Positions 40,569 to 49,256 of a DNA stretch of 64,000 bases are shown in pieces. Below the pieces are notes generated by a model. That model made no database searches. It was not told the origin of the DNA and worked only from the letters and a program-made list of their open reading frames with translations. How positions within the stretch are numbered: position 1 is the first letter of the stretch; the number at the start of each line of letters is the position of its first letter. The translations under genes were made by a program, and so were the position numbers. Source of the DNA: an uncultured Christensenella sp. (GTDB taxonomy: Bacteria; Bacillota; Clostridia; Christensenellales; Borkfalkiaceae); contig CAJKUC010000008.1 of NCBI GenBank assembly GCA_905203015.1, forward strand, positions 32,373-96,372. Direction: 5' to 3'.

Positions 40569-42476
40569 TTATACTTTTTCGGGATCGGGTTTTGCCCCGA
40601 TATTTTCCGTTTTTTCGCCTTCCGTCCGCTCGGGCGCTTTCTCTTCCGCCGAATCGCCCGCCGCTTCGTCCGCGGCTTCGTCCGCGGCTTCGTTTTTCTC
40701 CGCGCCGTCCGTTTTCTTGTTTATCTCCGCAAGCACGTTTTCGCCGGCCGTCGCCACGGCGGCAAGGATTCTGCCCGCTTCCCGCGCCACTTCCGCAGCC
40801 GAAAGGATATTTCCCGCTTCCTTTTCCGAGGCGGCAAACAGCGCGCAGGCGGCGATAATGCCCCCGCCCGCTTCTTTCAGCCCCGCTTCCGCATAAATCG
40901 CGGCGGCAAGCGCGGCGGGCGTTTTCACCGTTTCGAGAAAACCCGCCTCCGCAAGATCGGCATACAATTTTTCCGTCACGGCGGCGATTTTCGCAGTATA
41001 TCCCGCGCCGAGTATCGAGAATTTGGAAGCCGCTTCCGCATAGCCGCGAAGAAACGTCTTTCTCTTTGTTTTTCCGAGGCGTAACGCGCGGGAATACACT
41101 TCTTTATACACGTTACAGATCACCACGCCGAACGAACATTCTTTGCCACGCTCGAACAAAAGCCGCAACGCTTCGATCTTCAACGCGTCTTTCACTTCGC
41201 AATCGAGTAACACGCCGCGCAGAAAATCGTCGCACGCTTCGCTGCCCGCAGCGCCCGCATGCGCCGCGGCGGTGATCGCCAGAAACTGCAATTCCGTCTC
41301 CATGCCGTCCATTTCGTCGAAACACCAGCGAAAAAAGCCCTCGCTTTCGATCGAATCTCCGATCGTAGCCGCGCTCTTTGCGGAAGTTTTCAGCAGCACT
41401 TCGAGATCGAGTATCCTGCGCTCTTTCTCCTCCTGCGGCACTTTGTAAAAATACGTAAAAGCGGGGCGGGCGTTCTTTTCGGGATCCGCCTTATGCAGCC
41501 GAAGCCTTCCGAGATAATATTTCGCCACTTCCGCGTCCGGATAAATTTCGATCAGGCGCGCCAGCGCGCTCTCCGCCATGGCGTCGTTGCCGCATTCCGC
41601 CGCAGCCACGGCTTTGAAATACAGAAGATTCCCGTCGTAAGGAATTTCCTTTTCCAATTCCGAAAAAAGTTCCAGCGCCTTTTCGTGTATGCCGTTTTCG
41701 CATGCCACCGTGGCGATCTTATATTTTTCTTCCGCGCTCCTTCCCGTCATCGAGCAGAGTTTATCCGCGATCCGTCTGCTTTCCGCCCGTCTGTCCTCTT
41801 CCGCATAAATCGCCGAAAGCGTGGAAAGCGCCTGTACGTCTTCGGGGTATTCTTTCAGAAGATCGATGCAAATTTCCTCCGCCCCTTCCGCGTCTCCCTT
41901 TAAAAGCAACGCGACGGCTGTCATATCCTGTGCGGCGGCGTATTCTTTCGAGCCTTTTTTCACCTGCGACAGATAATAAATTGCCCTGTCGAGATCTCCG
42001 TTTTTCAAAGCCGTCGCCCCGCGCGACGTCTCGGCGCGGTAATCTGCGATTTCGGGCGGATATACGAAACGAAATCCGTTTTCCCTTTCTGCGGCGAACG
42101 TCTCCGCGATCTGCGCCTTATCCGCGCTTGTCAGCGTTGCGTCCGCGTCGATCAGTTTATTATAGTAATACGCCGACTGCACGTCGTTGCCGAGATTCAG
42201 ATAATTTACGGCAAGCCCCTCGTATGCATCGGGAAGATCTTCCGTAGTGCACGAATCGGCAAAGCGATACCAGCAATTCAAAGCGGAAGTGTACAGCCCC
42301 ATATTTTCGTAAATATCGGCAAGCCGAGCCAAAGCGTCTGCGTCTGCGCCGTAAAATTCCACTTCCCGACCGGTAAAGCGAAGCGCGGCGAGGAAATCTC
42401 CCTCGTCGTACCGCTTTTCCGCCTGCTCCTTCAGCAGACGTTTTCCGTAATCGATTCTTCTCACTTTTGCAGACAT
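40569..42476 (-). CDS. Large TPR-repeat protein
   Basis: A 635-residue protein with multiple tetratricopeptide-like helix pairs over roughly residues 15-330: AEKRYDEGDFLAALRFTGRE, LADIYENMGLYTSALNCWYR, GLAVNYLNLGNDVQSAYYYN and LLKGDAEGAEEICIDLLKEY. The C-terminal 100 residues are Ala/Glu-rich and end in a low-complexity acidic tail. No signal peptide or catalytic motif. The ATG at 42474-42476 has GAGG upstream; the longer frame adds seven residues only. It probably acts as a scaffold, together with the HEAT-like product of the next gene, but the partners are unknown. Confidence 0.75.
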   Translation of the reverse strand: MSAKVRRIDYGKRLLKEQAEKRYDEGDFLAALRFTGREVEFYGADADALARLADIYENMGLYTSALNCWYRFADSCTTEDLPDAYEGLAVNYLNLGNDVQSAYYYNKLIDADATLTSADKAQIAETFAAERENGFRFVYPPEIADYRAETSRGATALKNGDLDRAIYYLSQVKKGSKEYAAAQDMTAVALLLKGDAEGAEEICIDLLKEYPEDVQALSTLSAIYAEEDRRAESRRIADKLCSMTGRSAEEKYKIATVACENGIHEKALELFSELEKEIPYDGNLLYFKAVAAAECGNDAMAESALARLIEIYPDAEVAKYYLGRLRLHKADPEKNARPAFTYFYKVPQEEKERRILDLEVLLKTSAKSAATIGDSIESEGFFRWCFDEMDGMETELQFLAITAAAHAGAAGSEACDDFLRGVLLDCEVKDALKIEALRLLFERGKECSFGVVICNVYKEVYSRALRLGKTKRKTFLRGYAEAASKFSILGAGYTAKIAAVTEKLYADLAEAGFLETVKTPAALAAAIYAEAGLKEAGGGIIAACALFAASEKEAGNILSAAEVAREAGRILAAVATAGENVLAEINKKTDGAEKNEAADEAADEAAGDSAEEKAPERTEGEKTENIGAKPDPEKV

Positions 42477-42584
42477 CGCTATCCTCTTCGGCGGCACACT
42501 GCGTTCCGCTGTTTTTCACACGGTATAAAAACCGCTTTATATACTTACACTTTCCGCCGACGTTTTAAACGGTTTTTCCGTTTT

Positions 42585-43454
42585 TCATTCTTTCTTTTCA
42601 AAATCGTCGCGGAAAAACACGTAATCGGTATTGCAATAATGGCAATGCACTTCGATTTTTCCGTCTTTTTCCAGCAATTCTTCCACGGCATCTTTTCCCA
42701 TCGAGGAAAGCACGCCTTTCAGATACTCCCGCGAACAGTTGCATTTGTATTCTATCTCCCGTTTTTCCACGCAGGAAATTTCGCCGGAAATTTTTTTCGC
42801 AGCCGATTCCGGATCTCCGGTTTTTTTGTATTCTTCCGTCGCGATGCAAAGCAGGCGTTCCGCCTCTTCTTCCCAACCCGTTTCGCAGCCCGGCAACGCC
42901 TGTAAAACGCCGCAGTAAAATTCTTCTTTTTCCGTATTTACGTTCACGAAAAATTTCGTGGGAAGTTGTTCGCTCACACGGAAATACTCCTCGAAATTCG
43001 CGGCGACGAATCCGCCGCAATCCTCTTCTTTTCCGCCCGCTTTTTCGTACGTAAGTTCGCACGAACCAACGAACGGACGGGAATAATTATCGTCGCGCAC
43101 CACCTGCAAAAATCCGCTCGTTCCGAACAGCGCCTCCCGCTCGCCCGTATTTTCCGCGTCCGCCTCGTCGATACAGCCGCGCACACACAACGCCGCGTTG
43201 CCCGATACGATCAGATTGCTTATCTTTCCGTTTGTTCTGATCGTTGCGGAGATTTCGCCCGTTTCTTCTTTCAGATTCGCGCTTAAAAAAGCGGCGCAAA
43301 GCAGAGCGGAACAAAAGGCATCCGCTTTTTTCCCATGAAAACCCTGCCTTTTCAGCCCTTCTTTGCAAAAGACCCCGCCGTTTATCAGCGTGAGCGAAAC
43401 CCCGCCGTTATATACGAGGCATTTAAAAAGATCTCCGTTTCTTTTTTCTTCCAT
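42585..43454 (-). CDS. hslO: Redox-regulated chaperonin Hsp33
   Basis: A 289-residue cytosolic holdase activated by oxidation. The zinc-binding cysteines are Cys238-x-Cys240 (EYKCNCSREYLKG) and Cys271-x2-Cys274 (VHCHYCNTDY), the complete Hsp33 redox switch. The N-terminal chaperone domain has LLCAAFLSANLKEETGE and a GKISNLIVSGN block. The length is normal. The ribosome site before the ATG is weak (GGCGGT). It is between a methyltransferase gene and the TPR gene on the same strand. Confidence 0.93.
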   Translation of the reverse strand: MEEKRNGDLFKCLVYNGGVSLTLINGGVFCKEGLKRQGFHGKKADAFCSALLCAAFLSANLKEETGEISATIRTNGKISNLIVSGNAALCVRGCIDEADAENTGEREALFGTSGFLQVVRDDNYSRPFVGSCELTYEKAGGKEEDCGGFVAANFEEYFRVSEQLPTKFFVNVNTEKEEFYCGVLQALPGCETGWEEEAERLLCIATEEYKKTGDPESAAKKISGEISCVEKREIEYKCNCSREYLKGVLSSMGKDAVEELLEKDGKIEVHCHYCNTDYVFFRDDFEKKE

Positions 43455-43545
43455 ACCGCCGCTTTTCTCCGCTTTATCGCCTTATCCCTTTTCTTTCGCC
43501 TTGTTCCGCTTATCCCGCGATATTATGCGATTTTATCGCCGCGCG

Positions 43546-44292
43546 TTACTTTTTCACGGCAAGAAAGCACAATCGGTCCGCCGTGTTTTCATCCTCGCCG
43601 TACATTCCCGTCGCTATCACGGGATCGAACCCCGCTGCCGAAAGAGCACATGCGATTTCCTCTTTTTCATATATATATTGCGTATGCACTTCGTCGAAAC
43701 GATCGAACGCGCCGTCTTTTCTTCGGATAAACAGCGTTACGTCCAGCGTAGCCACGTCGTTTTCCACATTGCCGAACGAAAGATACGTAATATCTTCCCG
43801 ATCGTCGGCACTTACTTTTCCCCGGATTTTCGTCAAAAATTTTCGTTTTGAACTGATGTCGAAAACGAACGCGCCACCCTTTTTCAAAAGCCGTGCCGCG
43901 TTTTTCAGCGCGGGCAACAATCTGTTTTTCGGAACGTAATTGAAGAGATCGTTCGCCGCGCAGGCAAAATCGTATTTTTCAAACGTTTTGAATTTTGCAA
44001 GATCTCCCTGCATATAAGTAATACAGAGACCTTCTTCCCGCGTTTTTTCTTCCGCTACGGAAAGCATTTCCGCCGAAATATCCACCCCCGTCATCGCCGC
44101 GCCGAGGCGGGAAAACGAGCGTGCGAAATATCCGCTTCCGCAGCCGAGATCGATTCCCTTTTTTCCCGCGGGATCGCAGGAAACCGATTTCAGCAAATTA
44201 ACGAAATACTGCGACCAATTTTCATAGTCGCAGTCGTCGCTGAGATATTCGTACCAGGGCGCAAGATGCGCGTACGCAAAATCTTTTTTCAT
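43546..44292 (-). CDS. Class I SAM-dependent methyltransferase
   Basis: A 248-residue methyltransferase. Motif I is KKGIDLGCGSGYFARSF, the acidic motif II residue is in MTGVDISAEML, and the post-motif region FDFACAANDLFNYV is typical of the YqeM/YjhP-like small-molecule methyltransferases. The start MKKDFAYAHLAPWYEYLSDD resembles YqeM-type proteins. The substrate is unknown. GGAG precedes the ATG. The gene lies 28 nt downstream of the DUF624-like gene and upstream of hslO. Confidence 0.85.
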   Translation of the reverse strand: MKKDFAYAHLAPWYEYLSDDCDYENWSQYFVNLLKSVSCDPAGKKGIDLGCGSGYFARSFSRLGAAMTGVDISAEMLSVAEEKTREEGLCITYMQGDLAKFKTFEKYDFACAANDLFNYVPKNRLLPALKNAARLLKKGGAFVFDISSKRKFLTKIRGKVSADDREDITYLSFGNVENDVATLDVTLFIRRKDGAFDRFDEVHTQYIYEKEEIACALSAAGFDPVIATGMYGEDENTADRLCFLAVKK

Positions 44293-44320
44293 TTTTTCGT
44301 CCGCTCCGTTTTTCGCGGCA

Positions 44321-45625
44321 TCACGAGCCGAGCATCTTCGGCGGTTTTCTCTTTTTCTTCTTGCCGTGCTTATCCACTTCGTCCTGCAACGCTTTTTCGC
44401 GTTCGGCGAATTGTTTGTTGTATTCCACGTATTTCAGATCGTTCTTATGCTCTTCGGCGTATGCTTCTGTGTCTTCCGCGATATTCTGCTTGCTCTCGCG
44501 AAGGCGTTGCAGATCGGCGCGCGTAAACGACGAAGGCAGTTCGTACACCTGCAACGAATCGTCGATCGGCTTGATCGGGCGCGCCACAAGATCTGATTTG
44601 CCCGCCGCAAGCAGTTGGCGTTTGTATTCGATCGAAGCCGCGCTTTCGCCTACGTTATAAGCCGTGCTGCTGCCGTCTTCCTTATTATAAATACCTCTGC
44701 CCACCTTTGCGCCTTCGATTTTCGGGTTGATGAATTTATCGAACGCCCACTGCGCGAAATCGAGCCATACGAGAAGCGCGTATGCAAACGAGAACAGGAG
44801 CATCATAAATACGGCGATCACCGTAAACAGTCCGCTGCCGAAAAGGAACAAAAGGAAAGGCACTACGGCGAGGAACGCAAAGAAAATCGTCTGCGGGAAC
44901 GTACCGATCGTAAGGAGAAACGAATTTCTGAGCATCGTGAAAAATCTCTGTTTGTAGTTTACGCCGAGCGCGATCATCCAGAGCGACATCAGCGCCGCAA
45001 GAAATATCGAAAAATATGAAATCACCCGCGAAACGTTCAGCCAGATACGGCGGAATTTCGATATACTCTGATCAATCGTAAGCACGTAATTCGTCATATT
45101 GATGAAATACGTGCACAGCGTGAGCACCACAAGGAAAAACAGCGCGGTTTGCAACGCGTTCTTGTAATTGAGTTTCACGCCGCGCCAGAAATCGTTCGCG
45201 ACGAAAATCCCTTCCGTCCACACCATATTTCTCACAACGTACATTCCGCCCGAAATTCCCACGGCCGCAATCAGCATGGAAACCGCCAGAGCGAGATACA
45301 TAAATAAATCGAGGCGCATCGTAAGGCTTTCCGAAAGACCGATCAGGCTGGGCATCGAAGGATACCCCACCCCGAGATTCGCGCCGAACGGATACAAAAC
45401 GCCGTTGCTGTTTTCCATAAGAAGACGGATCACTACGATCGCGATCGAGGGAAGAAGGAACAATAACACAAGGAGATTCACTTTCACGATCTTCCCGAAA
45501 TTGCCCTTGAAAATATCCCAGAACAGTTGCCAGCGATTCGTGGGAAGAGTGCTTCTCGCGTATTCTTCGCTCTTTTCTTTCCCTTCCAGCAACCTTGTTA
45601 TCAAACCTTTTTTTTGTTCTGCCAT
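44321..45625 (-). CDS. DUF624/YesL-like integral membrane protein with long charged tail
   Basis: A 434-residue protein. After about 40 polar residues (ending RWQLFWDIFKGNFGKIVKVN), six hydrophobic helices span roughly residues 50-300, including LLVLLFLLPSIAIVVIRLLM and FFAFLAVVPFLLFLFGSGLF. The layout and the WDIFKGNFGK entry segment resemble the YesL/DUF624 family. A C-terminal cytosolic tail of about 120 residues is highly charged and ends in KKKKRKPPKMLGS. YesL-type proteins often accompany sugar ABC transporters; none is adjacent here. The ATG at 45623-45625 has GGAG. A promoter lies at 45785-45813. Confidence 0.65.
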   Translation of the reverse strand: MAEQKKGLITRLLEGKEKSEEYARSTLPTNRWQLFWDIFKGNFGKIVKVNLLVLLFLLPSIAIVVIRLLMENSNGVLYPFGANLGVGYPSMPSLIGLSESLTMRLDLFMYLALAVSMLIAAVGISGGMYVVRNMVWTEGIFVANDFWRGVKLNYKNALQTALFFLVVLTLCTYFINMTNYVLTIDQSISKFRRIWLNVSRVISYFSIFLAALMSLWMIALGVNYKQRFFTMLRNSFLLTIGTFPQTIFFAFLAVVPFLLFLFGSGLFTVIAVFMMLLFSFAYALLVWLDFAQWAFDKFINPKIEGAKVGRGIYNKEDGSSTAYNVGESAASIEYKRQLLAAGKSDLVARPIKPIDDSLQVYELPSSFTRADLQRLRESKQNIAEDTEAYAEEHKNDLKYVEYNKQFAEREKALQDEVDKHGKKKKRKPPKMLGS

Positions 45626-45784
45626 AATCTCTCCGACGGCGCGTTTCACGCCGATCAAAAAATACCTTCCGCAAAAAAACGCGAAGCCGTTTCTTTGCGC
45701 CGCGCCGAAGCGATTCTTCCGAAGAAATCGTCTTCCCGCGCGTTTTCCTTATAAAAGCGACTCTCGTTTTCGTACTCGTTTTCT

Positions 45785-45813
45785 ATTTTACTATAAAATT
45801 GTGATTATTTCAA
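45785..45813 (-). promoter_or_regulatory. Sigma-A promoter of the DUF624-like gene
   Basis: TTGAAA (45808-45813) and TAAAAT (45785-45790) on the minus strand with a 17-nt spacer. The rest of the 369-bp divergent gap 45626-45994 must also hold the asd promoter, but I see no convincing -35/-10 pair or riboswitch for it on the plus strand. Confidence 0.7.
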
Positions 45814-45994
45814 GGAAAATCGCAAAAAAAATAAAAATAAATTTAAATAAAAATCGATTTTCTTGTTTTCGGAAACTTTTCGTGAACGTTCTTCCTTTTT
45901 TTACGGCGGCAAAAACGTCTGCGGGCACAACGCATACGGCTCGTATACGGCGCGCGGCTTACGATACATACGGCGCGCAAAGGAGAGAAATATT

Positions 45995-47092
45995 ATGAAA
46001 AAATACAGAGCGGGCGTCATCGGCGCTACGGGTATGGTGGGAAGAACGCTTGTTTCGCTGCTGCAAAAACACCCGTATTTTCAGCCGACCGTTCTTGCCG
46101 CCTCTTCCGCGAGCGAGGGAAAAACTTATCGTGAAGCCCTGCTTGCAAAAAACGGCGTTTCGTTTTCCGAAACCGGCTTTTCCGTTTTTTCCGAAAGCAC
46201 GCTGAATATGCCCCTGTTTAACGCGGAAGCCGATTTCGATAAGATCGCGCAAAACGCAGATTTCGTATTCTGCGCAATACACGCCGATCCGTCGATCGTG
46301 CGGCAAACGGAAGAGCGCTTCGCAAAAGCGGAACTCCCCGTAATTTCCGTAAATTCGGCGAATCGGCGATTACCCGACGTTCCCGTCATCATTCCCGAAA
46401 TCAATCCCGAACATCTCGGCGTTCTTCCTTTTCAGAAACGCAGACTGGGCACGAAACGCGGATTTATCGTGACGAAATCGAATTGTTCCCTCCAATCTTA
46501 CGTGCCGCTTCTGCATCCCTTACGTTCGTTCGGCATACAAAAAGCGACGATCTGCACCTGTCAGGCGATTTCCGGCGCGGGAAAAACGTTTCATTCGATG
46601 CCCGAAATTTCCGATAATGTGATTCCTTACATCGCGGGCGAAGAAGAAAAAAGCGAAACGGAACCATTGAAAATCTGGGGAAACATAGAAGACGGGAAAA
46701 TCGTTCCCGCCGCCGCTCCGATTATTTTCGCCCGTTGTTTCCGCGTACCCGTTTTGCACGGGCACACGGCGGCGATTTTCGTTTCTTTCGATCATCCCCC
46801 GGAAAAAGACGAGATCATACGACGGTGGAACGCCTACGAAGGGTTGCCGCAACGCCTGCGCCTCCCTTCCGCCCCGCAACGCTTTATACGTTATTTTCCG
46901 CAAAACGACCGCCCGCAGCCCGGGCTCGATCGGGACGAAGGCAACGGCATGACGATCTGCGCGGGCGGGCTTTGCCGCGACAACGTATCCGATTACAAAT
47001 TCACGGGGCTTTCGCACAATCTTCTGCGCGGGGCGGCGGGCGGAGCGATTCTGCTTGCGGAACTGCTTGCTGCGGAAGGTTTCCTCGATTGA
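45995..47092 (+). CDS. asd: Aspartate-semialdehyde dehydrogenase
   Basis: A 365-residue enzyme reducing aspartyl phosphate to aspartate semialdehyde, the branch point to lysine, diaminopimelate, threonine and methionine. The NADP motif is AGVIGATGMVGRTLV, the catalytic cysteine is in VTKSNCSLQSYVP, and the catalytic histidine region is RVPVLHGHTAAIF. The overall pattern is closer to the archaeal/fungal-type ASADH than to the E. coli type. An argC-like N-acetylglutamyl phosphate reductase was considered, but dapA and dapB follow directly and the motif details fit Asd. AGGAG lies before the ATG at 45995; the longer frame is rejected. Confidence 0.88.
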   Translation: MKKYRAGVIGATGMVGRTLVSLLQKHPYFQPTVLAASSASEGKTYREALLAKNGVSFSETGFSVFSESTLNMPLFNAEADFDKIAQNADFVFCAIHADPSIVRQTEERFAKAELPVISVNSANRRLPDVPVIIPEINPEHLGVLPFQKRRLGTKRGFIVTKSNCSLQSYVPLLHPLRSFGIQKATICTCQAISGAGKTFHSMPEISDNVIPYIAGEEEKSETEPLKIWGNIEDGKIVPAAAPIIFARCFRVPVLHGHTAAIFVSFDHPPEKDEIIRRWNAYEGLPQRLRLPSAPQRFIRYFPQNDRPQPGLDRDEGNGMTICAGGLCRDNVSDYKFTGLSHNLLRGAAGGAILLAELLAAEGFLD

Positions 47093-47203
47093 TTTCATCG
47101 CCGTTTCCGCCGCACTGCAGACCGAACCGGTCATTCACGCCGTTGTTATCCGCAGAAAATTTTATCTGCCTGCGCTCCAAATTATATCGAAGGGATTTTT
47201 AAC

Positions 47204-48151
47204 ATGAAAGGATTTTTTTGCGGCACCGCCGTCGCGCTCGTAACGCCGTTTTACAAAAAGGAAATAAACGAAGAACGTTTAAAACAACTGATCGCACGGC
47301 AGATTCAAAGCGGAACGGACGCCCTGCTTCTTCTCGGCACAACGGGTGAGCCCGCTTCTCTAACGGAAAAAGAAAAGCGAAAGATCATGCGGATTTCCCG
47401 ATCGGCAAGAGACGAATTTTCCCCGAAAAACGTCGACGGAACGCCGCTCGTAAAACTTATTTTCGGCTGCGGCAGCAACGATACGAAAACGGCGCGAAAC
47501 AACGCGCGTATCGCGGAGGAATACGGCGCCGACGGGCTTCTCGCCGTTACGCCCTACTACAATAAATGCACGCAAAACGGCCTGTATTATCATTTCAGAG
47601 CGATCGCCGAAGCCGTGCGTATTCCCCTTATCGTATATTCCGTGCCGTCGCGCACGGGCATGAGCATTTCCCCCCGCGCGATGCGTAAACTTTCGGAAAT
47701 ACCAAACGTTGCGGGAATAAAAGACGCGGGCGGCGACATAAAAACGACGCTTGAAATTTTACGGCTCGTACGCGAAAAATGCGACGTGTTTTCAGGCGAA
47801 GACGCTTTGAACTTTCCCGTTCTCGCCGCAGGCGGAGCCGGCGTTATTTCAGCAGTAGCCAATCTTACGCCGCGGCTGATAAAAGCCCAGTACCTCGCCG
47901 TAAAAAACAGCGATTTAAAGAAAGCGGCGCAAATCACCGATATGCTTACCCCTCTCGTTTCGGCATGCTTTTGTGCCGTAAATCCCATTCCGATAAAAGC
48001 GGCGATGAAATTCGTCGGCTTCCCGTGCGGCTCACCGCGCGCTCCGCTTACGCCGCTTTGCGGTTATCGGGAAAAACAAATCGGCAAAATCATCGACGCG
48101 CTGAAAGCGCAGACAAAAGAAGCGGGCTTAACCGACGGAGAAAATTTATGA
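47204..48151 (+). CDS. dapA: 4-Hydroxy-tetrahydrodipicolinate synthase
   Basis: A 315-residue class I aldolase condensing pyruvate and aspartate semialdehyde. The Schiff-base lysine is in VAGIKDAGGDI. The triad tyrosine and threonine are in VTPYYNKCTQNGLYYHF and LLLGTTGEPASLTEKEK, and an arginine for the second substrate is in VPSRTGMSI. The product supplies lysine, peptidoglycan diaminopimelate and, in sporulating cells, dipicolinate. Aligned length is normal with a small C-terminal extension. The stop overlaps the dapB start by four bases (ATGA). Confidence 0.95.
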   Translation: MKGFFCGTAVALVTPFYKKEINEERLKQLIARQIQSGTDALLLLGTTGEPASLTEKEKRKIMRISRSARDEFSPKNVDGTPLVKLIFGCGSNDTKTARNNARIAEEYGADGLLAVTPYYNKCTQNGLYYHFRAIAEAVRIPLIVYSVPSRTGMSISPRAMRKLSEIPNVAGIKDAGGDIKTTLEILRLVREKCDVFSGEDALNFPVLAAGGAGVISAVANLTPRLIKAQYLAVKNSDLKKAAQITDMLTPLVSACFCAVNPIPIKAAMKFVGFPCGSPRAPLTPLCGYREKQIGKIIDALKAQTKEAGLTDGENL

Positions 48152-49092
48152 ACGATATTAAAAAAGATACGACAACGGCAGAAAAACAAAACGAAACGAA
48201 AAACGCCCCCGCTTTCCCCGTTTTGCGGGCGGCGGTTATCGGCGCGCTGGGAAAGACGGGCAGAGTCCTTGCCGCCGCGTTAAACGAATCACCCGATTGC
48301 CGTTACGTTTTCGGAATCGACCGCAACGCGCCCGAAGCATATTATCCCGAAGCATATTATTCCGACGAACAGCCGAGCGGAATAAACCGCAACGAAACGA
48401 ACGTGCCGATTTTCACTTCGTTTGCCGCGTTTTTTAACGATACACAAGAAAACGGCAAGATTCCAGAACGCTTTTTATGCGACGTAATCATCGATTTTTC
48501 TTCCCGTGACGGTTTGGCGGAACGCCTCGGATTTGCAAAGACGTACAATCTTCCTTTGGTGCTCGCGACTACGGGTTTCTCCGCTTCCGATCAGACTCGG
48601 ATCGACGAAACGGCAAAAACGATTCCGATTTTTCAAGCCGCGAATCTGTCGCTCGGAGCAAATCTTTTAAAAATGCTGTGCGTTTTCGCGCAAAGAGCGC
48701 TTGGACAAAACTTCGATACGGAAATCGCGGAATATCACCACAGAGAAAAAAAAGACGCCCCGTCGGGCACGGCAATGATGATCGCCGAGGCATTGCGCAA
48801 AGCGAAAGAAACGCAATGCGGAACAAAAATACGTTTTTCTTACGGCAGAAACGGCACAAATTCTTCGCGAAATAAAAACGAAATCGGCATCCACTCCGTG
48901 CGCGGCGGCACGATCGCGGGAACGCACGAAGCGATTTTTGCGGGCGACGACGAAACGATCGTGATACGGCACGAAGCGCAAAGCCGTAAAATTTTCGCGC
49001 TCGGCGCAATCGAAGCCGCGCGATTTCTTATCGAAAAAGCGGCGGGAAAATACGGCATGGAAGATTTATTGCACGAAAAAACAGGTTTTTGA
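48148..49092 (+). CDS. dapB: 4-Hydroxy-tetrahydrodipicolinate reductase
   Basis: A 314-residue Rossmann enzyme, longer than usual (about 250-270) because of a 25-residue N-terminal extension and an insert after the first beta strands. Motifs: AAVIGALGKTGRVLAAAL, CDVIIDFSSRDGLAERL, VLATTGFSASDQTRI, the catalytic EIAEYHHREKKDAPSGTA (His-His and the lysine), and the late HEAIFAGDDETIVIRHEA. The start ATG overlaps the dapA stop and GGAG lies upstream. The insert contains a tandem PEAYY duplication from a 15-bp DNA repeat. Third gene of the asd-dapA-dapB operon. Confidence 0.94.
   Translation: MNDIKKDTTTAEKQNETKNAPAFPVLRAAVIGALGKTGRVLAAALNESPDCRYVFGIDRNAPEAYYPEAYYSDEQPSGINRNETNVPIFTSFAAFFNDTQENGKIPERFLCDVIIDFSSRDGLAERLGFAKTYNLPLVLATTGFSASDQTRIDETAKTIPIFQAANLSLGANLLKMLCVFAQRALGQNFDTEIAEYHHREKKDAPSGTAMMIAEALRKAKETQCGTKIRFSYGRNGTNSSRNKNEIGIHSVRGGTIAGTHEAIFAGDDETIVIRHEAQSRKIFALGAIEAARFLIEKAAGKYGMEDLLHEKTGF
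48331..48360 (+). repeat. 15-bp perfect tandem duplication inside dapB
   Basis: CCCGAAGCATATTAT occurs twice in direct succession, encoding PEAYYPEAYY in the insert of DapB. The identity of the two copies suggests a recent in-frame slippage event. Confidence 0.9.
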
Positions 49093-49180
49093 AACGTATT
49101 TACGCGCCTGTCGCTTATCTGCGCCGTGCGTTTTCGCAATTTTTTTTCATAAGCCGAAATCAAAAAATCTTAACGCGCAC

Positions 49181-49219
49181 AAAAAAGAAGGGGCATGCCG
49201 TCATACCCCTTCTTTTTTT
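49181..49219. terminator. Bidirectional terminator between dapB and gltX
   Basis: A-rich then GAAGGGG (49187-49193) pairs with CCCCTTC (from 49206) around a 12-nt loop, with A run on the left and T run on the right. It serves both converging genes, whose stop codons are at 49092 and 49257. Confidence 0.85.
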
Positions 49220-49256
49220 CGATATTATCATCCGATTATACTTTTTACGCGGGGCT

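Noticed and set aside
45995..47092. N-acetyl-gamma-glutamyl-phosphate reductase (argC) as an alternative to asd
   Set aside because: dapA and dapB follow in the same operon and no arginine genes are near; the motif set fits aspartate-semialdehyde dehydrogenase better.
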